Virus record (IMG/VR): IMGVR_UViG_3300020478_000041
Location: 1-30,684 of that record
Length of the DNA stretch: 30,684 nucleotides
From: a virus
Reading direction: 5' to 3' (one strand)
In this document: in pieces, positions 15,823-25,800 of the stretch
How positions within the stretch are numbered: position 1 is the first letter of the stretch
Layout of the letters: every line of letters begins with the position of its first letter
The notes under the pieces: model-generated
The model's input: the letters and a program-made list of their open reading frames with translations, nothing else
Told to the model about the DNA's origin: nothing
The model's database searches: none
Made by a program: the position numbers and the translations under genes

Positions 15823-18666
15823 CTAATATGTTCCGATGTTCTCCGGTAATGCAATTGCCTTCATTATTAGAGGCGGGTAGGCTCCCGACCATCGGAAGGT
15901 GGCTGAATCTCCCACATTGTAAATAGCAAGACCAAGATAAAAACTATAAGAGGTCCCGGGAGTTAAACCAGTGAGGGTCCACTCTACAACATGCTGCTGG
16001 ATGTCTGATTCATCAGCGAGGCATATAATCTGCTTCGATTCATAAACACTAGTGCCATCGAGTGGATCTGAATAGGTGGACCAACTACTTCCATTTGTAG
16101 AAAGTGCCATAACTGCATAATCGCCCGAGTTAACATCCACAACTATCTGTGCCGTGAGGAGCACGTTTCCACCCGGAGGTGCTGTAAAAGTAACAAACGA
16201 TTTGCTGCTGCCACTGACGGCATAAGTCGGTGTCTGGCTGGTTGTTGTTTGTTGGATCTGATCATTATTCCCGGAGGCTCCGACAAAATACCCCAGGACA
16301 GCGCCCGGAATGTCAGCTGTCGGTGCCGTAATTTTTACACTGGCCGAGACATTGTGGTCTTTGTCGATGGTGAGAGACGTTACGCCGGCATTATAGAATT
16401 CGAAAGAACCCGTAGTGGTTTCATTACGGAATGAATAAGCTTCATTGCCTGTAGATCCAAACCCAATCCATGCGGCACGAGTAAGAGCGCCGCCGGCATT
16501 AGTGTAATAGTAGTCTTGGTAGCTTACTACTCCCTGCCCATCACGAGTATCTGAATCATACCACCTGAGATTGGGTGCAGTACCAGTGACCATGAGGGTG
16601 CCGTCTACAACGCAGTTCCCGTCTATCTGAGTATTCCCCTTCACATGCAAGGATGCGGAAGGTTCGACGCCGTCGCTGAGACCAATGGAAAGTTTGCCCG
16701 TTGTGGGGATTATCAAGTTGCCGTTAGAGCATGTGACGTTTTGGTTGCCATCGAGGAGGAGCGCGGGCGTTCCGTTACCGCTTCTTAAGTAAAGAGAATG
16801 CCCTGCGACGCTGGTGCCAAATAGGGTATATCCAAGGTCGTATCCACTAATCCATTCTGCATGTTGCCCCACGGCAGGAGAAGATAGGTAAATTCGACTC
16901 GACCCGGCATTCGTACCCATAAGGGTCATGCCGGGGTAGCCATCCGACCCCTGTTCGAGGACCAATGTTCTAGCCGTCCAGTCAGGCGACCTGTTAACCG
17001 ACCCGGATTTAATGTGGAGAGAACCAGAGGGCTCCACTCCAGCTGCCAGACCGATACCGACGCGTGTTCCAGCAAACACGTGACCCTCCGTAACAAACGC
17101 CGAGCCACTTATGCCGCCGGATGCCGAAACGGCGCCGGCAACATCCAAGAGGTGAGTGGGCGACGAAGTTCCGATACCAAGTTTACCATCGCCCCTAAGC
17201 ATCATGCGCTCAGTTAAAGTAGTAGAACCCGACGTCACAGTGTGAAACGATATTCTTCCCCCCTGTGAGGCTCCATCGGCCCACGATGCATCGTCTGCCT
17301 CGCCAAGGATCATAGCAGCATATCCAAAACTCGTATTATCCTCGGAACCTGCGAAACGAATCTCTCCTAAATTCTCCCCGTTAGGCAACGAAGCATCGCC
17401 ATATTTGCGAAAGTCTAACTGCGCGCCATCGTTGATGCTTGTGTCTTCAGACCAAATAATGAGTTGAGGTATATCGGTTCCAGAAGTTGATCTGATTACT
17501 GCGTCACCCCTTACATCCAGTTCGACGGTGGGGACCGTCGTTCCAATACCGACGCGTGTTCCAGCAAACACATGGCCATCCGTAACAAACGATGAACCAC
17601 TCACCCCGGCAGAGGCTGACATAATACCGTCGACAGTAACATTGCCTCCTGCGGGGTCTAAAGTAATGTTTCCATCAACAGTAAATGTAAGATTAGCCGC
17701 AGTACCGTCATCATCAACTGTTGTGATGGTGGTTGCGCCGGCGGTGGTGGTTTGAATCTGGAAGTAATCGCCACTATCGGCTGAGCTTTGAATCCTAAGA
17801 TCGACATTGTTAGCGCCGTCCTCAACGTCAAGTTGGAGTCCATAGTTGAAGTCGCCGCCTTGTGCTGAGATCCTTGTGCCGGTGATGAGACTGCTGCCGT
17901 TTGTGCTACCTTGTGCATCAATACGCGCGCCGTATACATAGGCGGCGCCGGCGTCAGCAGCATGCGTAAGCGTCGGCGTGACAGTCAAACCATACATGGT
18001 GTTGGTGCCATTGGTGGCTGTGGTGTTATCCATGTCAACTTTGAGACCGTACATGGTGTTGTTTGATGTGGAAGCACCAGTTTTGTCAAAATCGATATCT
18101 ACTCCGACTAGTGTGGTTGCAGTAGTATCTGAGTGGCTCTTGACCATTTTGAGAGAACCAGAACCATCGTATGTCATGCCACTGTTCCCAGCGAAAGAGC
18201 CATTCTGATTGAACTGTATATTAGTATCAGAGCCCGCGGCGTCGCCGGTCGCGATTCCAGTAAGATTGCTGCCATCGCCATGGAAAGTGGATCCCGAAAC
18301 TTGACCGTCTGTTACGAAGGATGAGCCACTCAGTCCAGACGAAGCCGAAAGTGGGCCTTGAATGGCAACAGAGCCAGTAAATTGATGCAGATCAGTAGCG
18401 TCGTCGCCAAACTTGGAGGCACCACTAGCAGAAAGATAAGAAACCGTATGGTTTATGACATCATAGTTGTCGGATATAACCGTACCCGAAACATAGATAG
18501 ACCCAGTAAAGAAGAGAGAGTCGCTGCCCGTTACATATGTAAAATTAGAAGAGCCGGTTTGTGCGGTCCCGCTACCATATTTATATTGTACTGCGCCAAT
18601 AGGACCATCGGCGCCCTCGTCGGCGCTGCCGCTAACATACGCCCATCCTAAATACTTTCTAGCCAT
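15823..18666 (-). CDS. Large fibre/adhesin protein with repetitive shaft and tip domain
   Basis: This 947-residue protein is built from Gly/Ser/Thr-rich beta repeats. The N-terminus (MARKYLGWAYVSGSADEG) is a short adaptor-like segment. The shaft shows FHGDGSNLTGI, NIQFNQNGSFAGN, and recurring VTDGHVFAGTRVGIG plus VGIGTTVPTVELDV units, typical of trimeric phage fibres. Residues about 800-947 form a distinct domain (TFTAPPGGNVLLTAQIVVDV, then VEWTLTGLTPGTSYSFYLGL, ending PPLIMKAIALPENIGTY), a likely beta-sandwich tip for receptor or glycan binding. No S74 chaperone domain is seen. GGAGA lies about 9 nt before the ATG. It is the last of five repeat-rich fibre-like genes and immediately precedes gp22. 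Whether it is mounted on the head, neck or tail cannot be told from sequence. Confidence 0.75.
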   Translation of the reverse strand: MARKYLGWAYVSGSADEGADGPIGAVQYKYGSGTAQTGSSNFTYVTGSDSLFFTGSIYVSGTVISDNYDVINHTVSYLSASGASKFGDDATDLHQFTGSVAIQGPLSASSGLSGSSFVTDGQVSGSTFHGDGSNLTGIATGDAAGSDTNIQFNQNGSFAGNSGMTYDGSGSLKMVKSHSDTTATTLVGVDIDFDKTGASTSNNTMYGLKVDMDNTTATNGTNTMYGLTVTPTLTHAADAGAAYVYGARIDAQGSTNGSSLITGTRISAQGGDFNYGLQLDVEDGANNVDLRIQSSADSGDYFQIQTTTAGATTITTVDDDGTAANLTFTVDGNITLDPAGGNVTVDGIMSASAGVSGSSFVTDGHVFAGTRVGIGTTVPTVELDVRGDAVIRSTSGTDIPQLIIWSEDTSINDGAQLDFRKYGDASLPNGENLGEIRFAGSEDNTSFGYAAMILGEADDASWADGASQGGRISFHTVTSGSTTLTERMMLRGDGKLGIGTSSPTHLLDVAGAVSASGGISGSAFVTEGHVFAGTRVGIGLAAGVEPSGSLHIKSGSVNRSPDWTARTLVLEQGSDGYPGMTLMGTNAGSSRIYLSSPAVGQHAEWISGYDLGYTLFGTSVAGHSLYLRSGNGTPALLLDGNQNVTCSNGNLIIPTTGKLSIGLSDGVEPSASLHVKGNTQIDGNCVVDGTLMVTGTAPNLRWYDSDTRDGQGVVSYQDYYYTNAGGALTRAAWIGFGSTGNEAYSFRNETTTGSFEFYNAGVTSLTIDKDHNVSASVKITAPTADIPGAVLGYFVGASGNNDQIQQTTTSQTPTYAVSGSSKSFVTFTAPPGGNVLLTAQIVVDVNSGDYAVMALSTNGSSWSTYSDPLDGTSVYESKQIICLADESDIQQHVVEWTLTGLTPGTSYSFYLGLAIYNVGDSATFRWSGAYPPLIMKAIALPENIGTY

Positions 18667-18688
18667 TTTATAGTGTCTCCAACTCTAT

Positions 18689-18695
18689 TAAATAG
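18689..18695 (-). promoter_or_regulatory. CTATTTA motif, candidate late promoter
   Basis: The coding strand reads GGACTATTTAATAG, 22 nt before the ATG at 18666 in a 59-nt gap. Confidence 0.5.
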
Positions 18696-18725
18696 TCCAT
18701 CGTTGCTAGTACGGCTCAGGGATTA

Positions 18726-19955
18726 TCATTCCCCGTGCTCCGATCTGCCATCATGAAGAATGAACCAATGGGTTCCTGTACTAATTACGCTTAAACTTTG
18801 AGGAGTAGTGCCCTCAATATCCACCTTAGCTTGATCTGATTCCAAATTCGGGCCTTGGAACGTGGTCGAAGTCCCGGAACTAGTAACACTCAAAACATCG
18901 TTGGCCCCCTGAGCATGACTCACAACATGATACATACGCCCTGTGACCCCGGATGGATTAGGGAGAGTAAACGCAGCATCGCCGTTGCCCGTATAATCAA
19001 CCACATAATGAGTTTCGTCAACAGTAATACTTCCTGCTATTTGGGTATAGTTGCCGGCTTGAGATCCGCTTACTTCAAAAGTTGAGGCCGGAGTTGCACT
19101 GCCGATTCCCACCCTATCATTGGCGGCGTCAGTACGAAAAAGGTTAGCCTGATTTTCTCCTTTTACCTGAAGGTCAATATCTAGCGCTCCGTAATTAATC
19201 ATCAACTTATCAGTAGAATCTTCTTGACATTTTAAGAATCCCCTCCCGCCAACATAAAGAACTATTTCATCCTCTGAGAATTGGATGTATGTATCGGCAT
19301 CTCCGTTATGATAAATGTATTCGTCGACGCCGATGTTGCCTGCAACGTCAAGAGTGTAGTCGGGGGAATCTGTGCCGATGCCCACCCTGCCGGATCCGGT
19401 GACCGCCAAAACCGGACTCTGTGCCGAATCATGACAAATGAATATCATACTATCATCAGAAGAGGAAAGATGCATGAGAGACGTTGGGGTCCAGGCGAGG
19501 CCCGCATCGGGCCCAATACTAAAGAAACCATTGCTATCAATAGCAGCCTTTATTACGGCACCAATTCTGAAGTACATATCTTGACCAGCAACAGAGTTTA
19601 AACTGAGATCTCCCGCGGATCCAATTAAAAGGTTGTATTTCGCATGTCTGCCGGTGCCGTGATGATCTTGATTACTGTGCCCCAGAAACCCATATGTGGT
19701 GGACTGAGGCCATGCGCCCAGCTCTAAACGCCCCATTCTTACAATAGATGCAGATACAGGAACATCGAGAGCAAACGTAGAATCGGGTTGGGCGCCGATT
19801 CCAACCGTTGACGAGGATACCACTAGGGTAGCAGAGCCCCCAGTTACAACGCCGAAGGCATCTTCGCTCCAATCTAAAAATGTATTTCCCTGAGCATCAT
19901 CTTCGTTGTAGATGTCGCCCCGATTGACTTTGCCTTTTGTATATTTATAAGCCAT
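18726..19955 (-). CDS. Fibre-like structural protein
   Basis: This 409-residue protein begins MAYKYTKGKVNRGDIYNEDD, sharing the MAYK opening with the next gene upstream. The body has fibre-shaft units with the VGIGTDSPDYTLDVAGN, RVGIGSATPASTFEVSG and VGIGAQPDSTFALDV pattern, also seen in the 947-residue protein. The last 100 residues form a compact domain (VDETHYVVDYTGNGDAAFTL, then GRMYHVVSHAQG and TGTHWFILHDG) that loosely resembles the C-terminal domains of the two upstream fibre genes. No strong ribosome site is seen: only GTGTGAG just before the ATG, and the CTATTTA motif is merely 7 nt upstream, so the leader would be extremely short if the motif is a promoter. The function is probably a minor fibre or decoration protein. 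Confidence 0.65.
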   Translation of the reverse strand: MAYKYTKGKVNRGDIYNEDDAQGNTFLDWSEDAFGVVTGGSATLVVSSSTVGIGAQPDSTFALDVPVSASIVRMGRLELGAWPQSTTYGFLGHSNQDHHGTGRHAKYNLLIGSAGDLSLNSVAGQDMYFRIGAVIKAAIDSNGFFSIGPDAGLAWTPTSLMHLSSSDDSMIFICHDSAQSPVLAVTGSGRVGIGTDSPDYTLDVAGNIGVDEYIYHNGDADTYIQFSEDEIVLYVGGRGFLKCQEDSTDKLMINYGALDIDLQVKGENQANLFRTDAANDRVGIGSATPASTFEVSGSQAGNYTQIAGSITVDETHYVVDYTGNGDAAFTLPNPSGVTGRMYHVVSHAQGANDVLSVTSSGTSTTFQGPNLESDQAKVDIEGTTPQSLSVISTGTHWFILHDGRSEHGE

Positions 19956-19962
19956 CTCACAC

Positions 19963-19969
19963 TAAATAG
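19963..19969 (-). promoter_or_regulatory. CTATTTA motif close to a start codon
   Basis: The coding strand reads TTTCTATTTAGTGTG, 7 nt before the ATG at 19955 and 16 nt after a terminator stem. The short distance makes this the least convincing of the nine sites as a promoter. Confidence 0.35.
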
Positions 19970-19975
19970 AAACTA

Positions 19976-20016
19976 CCAAACAAAAAGGGTGGGTACCCCG
20001 AAAGATACCCACCCTT
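19976..20016 (-). terminator. Strong rho-independent terminator
   Basis: On the minus strand AAGGGTGGGTA pairs with TACCCACCCTT (11 bp, 19985-20016) around a 10-nt loop and is followed by TTTGTTTGG. It closes the 464-residue fibre gene, whose stop lies 31 nt upstream. Confidence 0.9.
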
Positions 20017-20047
20017 AAAATTGTCTATTTCTAGAGCGACTCTAATA

Positions 20048-21442
20048 TTAGAGGACTCTGAAAGTATTATCTGCAACCTTATACAACATCACAGCTGCAT
20101 ACGGCGATTCGAGACGAATCTCGGTTTCACCGTCAATATTATCAGCCGCGCCTACCGAGCAGGTAATCTTAGCGTAATTCGTATCAGACACACCACCGGC
20201 CATCTTCACGCGGACGACGTCACCATCGTCCAACGACGAGGCTGCCGGCAACGTGTATGTGCGGGCCGCACTAAGCGACGCGCTAGCATAGTTCGTACCT
20301 TCAACAAGATCACGATCTTGGTTACCAATAGCAGTAATGGTTCCAGCAGCAGCGAGGCTGATCTTACCATTAGCAGCGCTGAGGCCCGAGCCTACAACAC
20401 CGGTAACAAAAGTAGCCCAAGAAAGATAATCAAAGGCATTGTTAGAACTATTCCAGACCAAGAACGGCCTGTCGCCATTCGGATCGACAACGAGTTCACT
20501 CACGGAACTAACCACGATCTTACCATTAATGCCAAGTTCGCCAGAACTGAGTTCAAGCAAGTCAGTGTCGCTAGCAATACCAATGTGTTGACCGTCGTCA
20601 ATGATCAGCTCCTTACCAGCGAGCTGGCCAGAACCAGAGATGGTGCTCTCTGCAACAACAGCACCGGCAGTTGAAACGGTAAACTTCGAAGCATTAACAT
20701 CGATGCCACCATCGAGGTCAGAAACACCAACGACAGTAAGCTTGCCACCGAGGTCAGCAGCACCATCAAGATCAAAAGTGGTTGCGCTTAACAGACCAGA
20801 ACCAGAGATGTTTGTTGCACCAGCAATTGCACCGGCAGCGCTAATACCACCAGACTGAAGCGCCAACGAAGTGCCAGCCAGAGTGTCAAAAGTAGCAGCA
20901 GCACCGGAGACGGTGCTCTCTGCAACAACAGCACCGGCAGTTGAAACGGTGAACTTGGAACCATTAACATCAATGCCGCCGTCAAGGTCAGAAACACCAA
21001 CGACAGTAAGCTTGCCACCGAGGTCAGCAGCACCATCAAGATCAAAAGTGGTTGCGCTTAACAGACCAGAACCAGAAATGCTAGTTGCACCAGCAATCGC
21101 ATTAGCAGTTGTGATGCCGCCAGAGAAAACAGCACCAGCCTGAAAAGTAGGCACACCTTCAACATTTAAAGTACCATCGATGTCAGTGTCGCCGTCTGCA
21201 GCAACACTGAACTCAGCCATCGTGATTGTGCCAACCGTTAAGTCACCAGACGCATCGATTGTGGTTGCGCCGGCGATTGAGCCTGCGTTGGTGATGCCAC
21301 CAGCTTGAACGTTAAGGGCCGTAGCCGTAATAGCGTCGAAGCTTCCTGCGGCACCTGAAACCGCACCTTCTGCGGTTACTGTGTCTTCGTACGTTGTAGC
21401 TCCTTCGAGATACGCAGTACCTAATTGGAATTTATAAGCCAT
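20048..21442 (-). CDS. Repeat-rich fibre-like structural protein with tandem 90-residue units
   Basis: This 464-residue protein begins MAYKFQLGTAYLEGATTYED and then consists of Ala/Gly/Thr/Ser-rich beta repeats. Two nearly identical 90-residue units (about residues 113-177 and 203-267 are the most similar parts) contain GLLSATTFDLDGAADLGGKL and VVGVSDLDGGIDVN. The C-terminal domain, about residues 370-464, has ARTYTLPAASSLDDGDVVRV and IDGETEIRLESPYAAVMLY, the same kind of tip as in the 423-residue gene upstream. AGGAGG lies 8 nt before the ATG, so synthesis should be strong, and a strong terminator follows. A fibre or decoration role is inferred from architecture; the target is unknown. Confidence 0.7.
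   Translation of the reverse strand: MAYKFQLGTAYLEGATTYEDTVTAEGAVSGAAGSFDAITATALNVQAGGITNAGSIAGATTIDASGDLTVGTITMAEFSVAADGDTDIDGTLNVEGVPTFQAGAVFSGGITTANAIAGATSISGSGLLSATTFDLDGAADLGGKLTVVGVSDLDGGIDVNGSKFTVSTAGAVVAESTVSGAAATFDTLAGTSLALQSGGISAAGAIAGATNISGSGLLSATTFDLDGAADLGGKLTVVGVSDLDGGIDVNASKFTVSTAGAVVAESTISGSGQLAGKELIIDDGQHIGIASDTDLLELSSGELGINGKIVVSSVSELVVDPNGDRPFLVWNSSNNAFDYLSWATFVTGVVGSGLSAANGKISLAAAGTITAIGNQDRDLVEGTNYASASLSAARTYTLPAASSLDDGDVVRVKMAGGVSDTNYAKITCSVGAADNIDGETEIRLESPYAAVMLYKVADNTFRVL
20642..21105 (-). repeat. Near-identical tandem repeat, period 270 bp, inside a fibre gene
   Basis: The copies 20642-20835 and 20912-21105 are spaced exactly 270 bp. Within them 92 consecutive bases (20715-20806 and 20985-21076) and another 39 (20642-20680 and 20912-20950) are identical by direct comparison. 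The reading frame is kept, adding one 90-residue unit. Confidence 0.95.
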
Positions 21443-21597
21443 ATTTAAATCCTCCTATGTTATGGCAAAACGGGTGAAAAAATTATAAATCGGTTCGCGA
21501 ACACTCATCGGAGGAGTAGTAAATTTTAATTATAGAAATCCACATCCGTTTCTACTACATATAGTATTCCTTTGACGAAATATCCCATATATTTTTA
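21443..21597 (-). other. Longest intergenic gap (155 nt), AT-rich leader
   Basis: The gap lies ahead of the 464-residue fibre gene. It has AGGAGG at 21451-21456. About 40 nt before the ATG the coding strand reads CGATTTATAATTTTTT, which contains a TATAAT-like hexamer and resembles a degenerate CTATTTA site. No strong hairpin or small gene is seen. Confidence 0.4.
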
Positions 21598-22869
21598 TTA
21601 ATAAATAAACCAATTAGTGCCGTTCGAATAAAGCAAAATAGAACCATAAGGAGATTCGATAGTTACGTCACTCGCTCCGTCAATAGTCTGAGAAGCAGAA
21701 GCCGCAACCGATATAGTATTGGAGACACTTGCAGCGCCCGACTCATCCTTAATAACCAACACTTGACCTTCGGAAAACGAGGTTGCATCCACTTCAATTT
21801 CTGTCGGAACAGCACTTACTCCCAAAATATAATCAGTTACCGAAGCCGTATAGACGGTTGACACAGTCGTACGATGATGAACGACGCCTCCCGATAGATG
21901 AGAGCCCCCCTTTACCGTAACAGTAGAACCATCATAGGTTAGGTTAGCTGATGCCCCGAAAGATCCATTATTATTAAACTGTATCTGAGTGTTGGCGCCA
22001 TCGGGTGACGTCGTTCCGCCACCCCCAGTTGTTAAAACAACATTATTATCTGTGTCTAAGGATAAAAAACTGCCCGGACCGGCGATTGTTCCTGAAACTG
22101 GTTCTATATTAACTAATGACGCGGAAAGAGTTGTCATTTCCGCAACTGACCCAGTATAAGATCCGGTGAGAGTCGCCCCATTAAAAGTTAAATTAGCTGA
22201 GCCCCCAAACGAACCGGCATTATTGAACTGAATCTGCGTGGTGGCGCCACCAGGGGTTCCACCCCCTCCCGAGCCAGTTAGGCGTGTAAGCGCATAGTCC
22301 CCAACATAAATGAATGCATCCACATAAGCCGGATTTTCATCCGAATCAGTGGGAGGATCCTGTTGAAAAAAGATTCCGTTATAATAATCTAATACCCAGT
22401 CACGAGCATCAAGAGCGGGGATTTGAGTAATTCCGGAGGACGTATGATATACGAGAGCAGTATAGGCAGCACCAAAGGAAGGAGGGATAATCTGAAGGGT
22501 TCCGGTTGTTTCATTTAAAACCTGACCGTTAACATAGAAGCCGCTGCCAGCATTGGGATTGGATGATTTAGACTCATAGTCTGCTGGCAGGCTTAATGCA
22601 AATGCCTGATAGCGACCGTTCGAGTCTTTGGTGCCCGCCATTGGAGTAGCCACTAATGATACCATCTCAGCAACGCCCCCCAAAATAGTATAATATGAAC
22701 TCGAAACAGGTGTAGGGGGCTCATACCCAAAGATAGTGCTCGCCCCCATACTGATGTTGGAACCAATACCCTCGTTCGAAACTCCCTTTGTATTAGAGGT
22801 TTGTGCCTTTCCTAAGACCTTTTTGAACGAAAGATTAAGTTTTGAAGTATCTGTCAATGCAGTGGACAT
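21598..22869 (-). CDS. Fibre-like structural protein sharing shaft modules with the neck-fibre fusion
   Basis: This 423-residue protein has a non-repetitive N-terminal domain of about 195 residues (LTDTSKLNLSFKKVLGKAQT; later DWVLDYYNGIFFQQDPPTDS and VDAFIYVGDYAL). I have seen such a domain at the start of phage tail-fibre or adhesin genes. Residues about 205-310 are shaft modules, TTQIQFNNAGSFGGSANLTF, LTGSYTGSVAEMTTLSAS and FLSLDTDNNVVL, which also occur in the 1419-residue protein directly upstream. The C-terminal 110 residues form a tip domain with IDGASDVTIESPYGSILLY and SNGTNWFIY. The ATG directly abuts the upstream stop (TAA-ATG) with GGGGAG before it, so the two fibre genes are translationally coupled and their products may act together. 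Confidence 0.7.
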   Translation of the reverse strand: MSTALTDTSKLNLSFKKVLGKAQTSNTKGVSNEGIGSNISMGASTIFGYEPPTPVSSSYYTILGGVAEMVSLVATPMAGTKDSNGRYQAFALSLPADYESKSSNPNAGSGFYVNGQVLNETTGTLQIIPPSFGAAYTALVYHTSSGITQIPALDARDWVLDYYNGIFFQQDPPTDSDENPAYVDAFIYVGDYALTRLTGSGGGGTPGGATTQIQFNNAGSFGGSANLTFNGATLTGSYTGSVAEMTTLSASLVNIEPVSGTIAGPGSFLSLDTDNNVVLTTGGGGTTSPDGANTQIQFNNNGSFGASANLTYDGSTVTVKGGSHLSGGVVHHRTTVSTVYTASVTDYILGVSAVPTEIEVDATSFSEGQVLVIKDESGAASVSNTISVAASASQTIDGASDVTIESPYGSILLYSNGTNWFIY

Positions 22870-25800
22870 TTAGCTACTCCCCCATGATATACTTAGGGCC
22901 GAGATATATCCAGTCCACGCTGCGTCAGCGACTATTTTTATAACTATGTTCTCATTTTGCTCAACAGTTTGTGTAACAAAAGTGCCTTCATGAGTGTCAC
23001 TATTGATCTCTAGACCGCCTGCCGGTGGCGTACCCACATATGCCCCATCAAAATCGCCCAGCTGTGCTGGGTCACTGGCAGTGGCAGAACCTAAATCAAG
23101 CCATCCAGTGGCCTTTCCAGTGGATGTGGTAGGCAATTTAACAAATACATGTATGTTAGTGCTAGACAATGCGGTTGTCGCCGGGACAATACGCGTTGAG
23201 GAGTCACCCGTAAACGTAAGTTCAAAGTTAGTCTGAGAAGCTGCACCAGTATTAGTAAAGTAACGGAAAAGTGTACGAACACCTGAGATTCCCGAATAAT
23301 CAACATTTGAACTTGGACCATTGGAGACGGCACTGAAGTCTCCGCTATTAGGTATATCACTATCAATTGGAGAATAGAGTCGCTGGTTGTAGTATAAAAG
23401 GCCATCATTAGTAAGCAAAGAGCTTGTCGAGTTCCATGCATTTGAAGAAGACGTTACGTCAGTTTGTGCAGCATAAGAAGACAGGCTTCCCGAGATCACA
23501 CGATAATCTTCGCGCCTGAAGGTTTCACTAGTAGTGGTAGATGTGTTGGCTCTATTATATGCGAGAATACCACTGATCGACTGAGATCCTCCATTCGACA
23601 GATTAGACTTGAGAGGATGAGCAACATTGACGCCAGCCGCAATAGAACTATCTAAGATCGAAGTGGTATCAATCGTAAGGCTGCCCGTCAATTGCAAAAT
23701 CTTCGTTTCGTCTTCGCTCCCCACGCTAATGCTAGGCATCGCCTGTGACGGAATGGAACCATTTGTAACAGTATAGGAAATGTTCGTCGAAGTATAGACA
23801 TTTCTATACGCGTTCGACACATCAGTTCTGTACTGAGCAGTGCCGGCAGTGTGATACTTGACTCCGGATATACGTGTATCACCGCTCATGGACAAGGTAT
23901 CCAGCGCGCTGTTTGAGGCGGCCAGAGCATTACTATTAGAATCGTTAACCCAGGCAACAAAGTTAGTAGTGCGATCAAAGGTTGAAGAAGTATGAACCAC
24001 ACGCAAGTAGTTCCACCCTTCCCGCTGATCAGCTGCTACAACCTTGTATTTACCCGTACGATGTTGAAACAGATCCAATTCCGTTCCATCTGTAAACTCT
24101 GCTGACCCGGTTTGACTGAGATCATAAAAACCGGACCCATTGCCGTTTAGCTGAGTTCCAGTTCCAGAGCCGGGGACGCCGGTGCCGACTGCAGGGTCGG
24201 TCATGGAGGCAGTATGAAGCGTAGAACCGTTAACCTCTAATACTAAATTTCCAAGGTCAGCATCGCCAAATGAATTAGCTGGGTAGTTTACACCATCTGC
24301 AGAGACATCCTCGTTGAGGTCTCCGTTTATTACAGTACTACCATTGAAGGTGCCGCGTCGCAGGTTGTTGCTACTTGTAGAGGTGGAATACGTTCCGTTA
24401 ATGTCAACGGCCGAGAAGCCGGCATCCGTGCCTACGTTGGTATAACCACTAATGGACTGTGAAGACCCAAAGGAAAGTTCCGCCGACGCGCCACTATCAT
24501 TGCAATCAATGTCATCTAGATTAGGAGCGGGGCCTGGGGATAGAGCCTTTAAGATTTCATTGAATCGATCGACGGCTGTGCCGACTGGAGTGGTTACCGC
24601 AAAATCAGTAAAGAGACCATCCGCATAAGAACTATCCTCGGCAGCTCCGATAGTTAAACCGGTCAATGCGTCGCCGCCGCCATGATAAGAGCTGGCTGAC
24701 ACTGTACTAGAAGCCGTGATCCGGCCTGTTACGTTAAAGACAGATCCATCAAAAGCTAGGCCGGCGTTCGATATAACATCGTTGCTGTTCATGTATAAAA
24801 TTTGATTATTGGAAAAATCAGAACCCAGTAGTTCCATGCTATTAAAAGCCGCCGTATCGCCGTCAACCGCCGCGGAGCTTGATATAGCCCCACTGACTGT
24901 AAGCGTGCTCCCAAGAATGGCTGCGCCGACGACCTCCAAAGTGCTAGAACCAGACATCGTTCCTACTACGCCGAAGTTGCTGCCATCAAAGGTGAGGCCC
25001 GCATTTGACGTAACGTCGTTGCTGGACATATATAAAATACGATTCGTTGCAAAGTCTCCCCCCATTAATTCCATGCTATCGAATGCCGCAGAACTCGCAT
25101 CGACACTACTAGCACCGGATATGGCCCCACTCACCGTTAAGGTGCTTCCTAACGTAGCGGCACCCACGACTTGCAACGTGCTAGAGCCCGACACTGTTCC
25201 CACCACAGCGAAGTTGCTGCCATCGAAAGTAAGGTTACTAGAGCCACCAAATGCGCCGGCGTTATTAAACTGTATCTGAGTGTTGGCGCCTCCGGGGCTT
25301 GTGGTTGCCCCGTCGCCTGGAGACAAGACAACGTTGTTGTTTACATCTAGTGACAAGTAGCTGCCCGGGCCCGCAAGAGTGCCACTAGCCACGCTTAGGT
25401 TTACTGCTGAAGCTGACAGGGTTGACACCTCTGCGAGAGAGCCAGTATAAGATCCCGTCAGCGTTGTGCCGTTAAAAGTTAAATTAGCAGAGCCGGCAAA
25501 TGCACCCGCACTATTGTACTGCAACTGAGTTGTAGCGCCGGCGGCTGATGTGGTGATGCCACTCAGATTAGAGCCGTCGCCATAAAATGCAGAAGCCGAG
25601 ATATTAACCGAGGCCGACATAGAACCGCTTACTGAAACTTCGTGATCAGGTGCGGACGTACCTCCGATGGCCAGACTACTCGTTACATAAGCCTGACTTC
25701 CATTAATAGTGGTGAAGATGCCTCCGACGCCACCCCCAGTCGAGGAGGTTACAATAAAGTTATTATTTGCATCCAAAGCTAGATAACTGCCGGGGCCTCC

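Noticed and set aside
19941-19948. Coding-strand TATAAATA identical to the T4 late promoter consensus at the start of the 409-residue gene
   Set aside because: It lies inside the codons of MAYKYT (GCT TAT AAA TAT) downstream of the start; a similar copy at about 18580 is also codon-driven (QYKY). No intergenic TATAAATA was found on the coding strand.
20642-21105. CRISPR-like or regulatory direct repeat
   Set aside because: The repeats are long, in frame and coding, with protein-level periodicity of 90 residues.
21560-21600. Plus-strand sigma70-like promoter (TTTGACG with a downstream TATATT)
   Set aside because: It would drive antisense RNA into a structural gene, has imperfect spacing, and the region is simply AT-rich.
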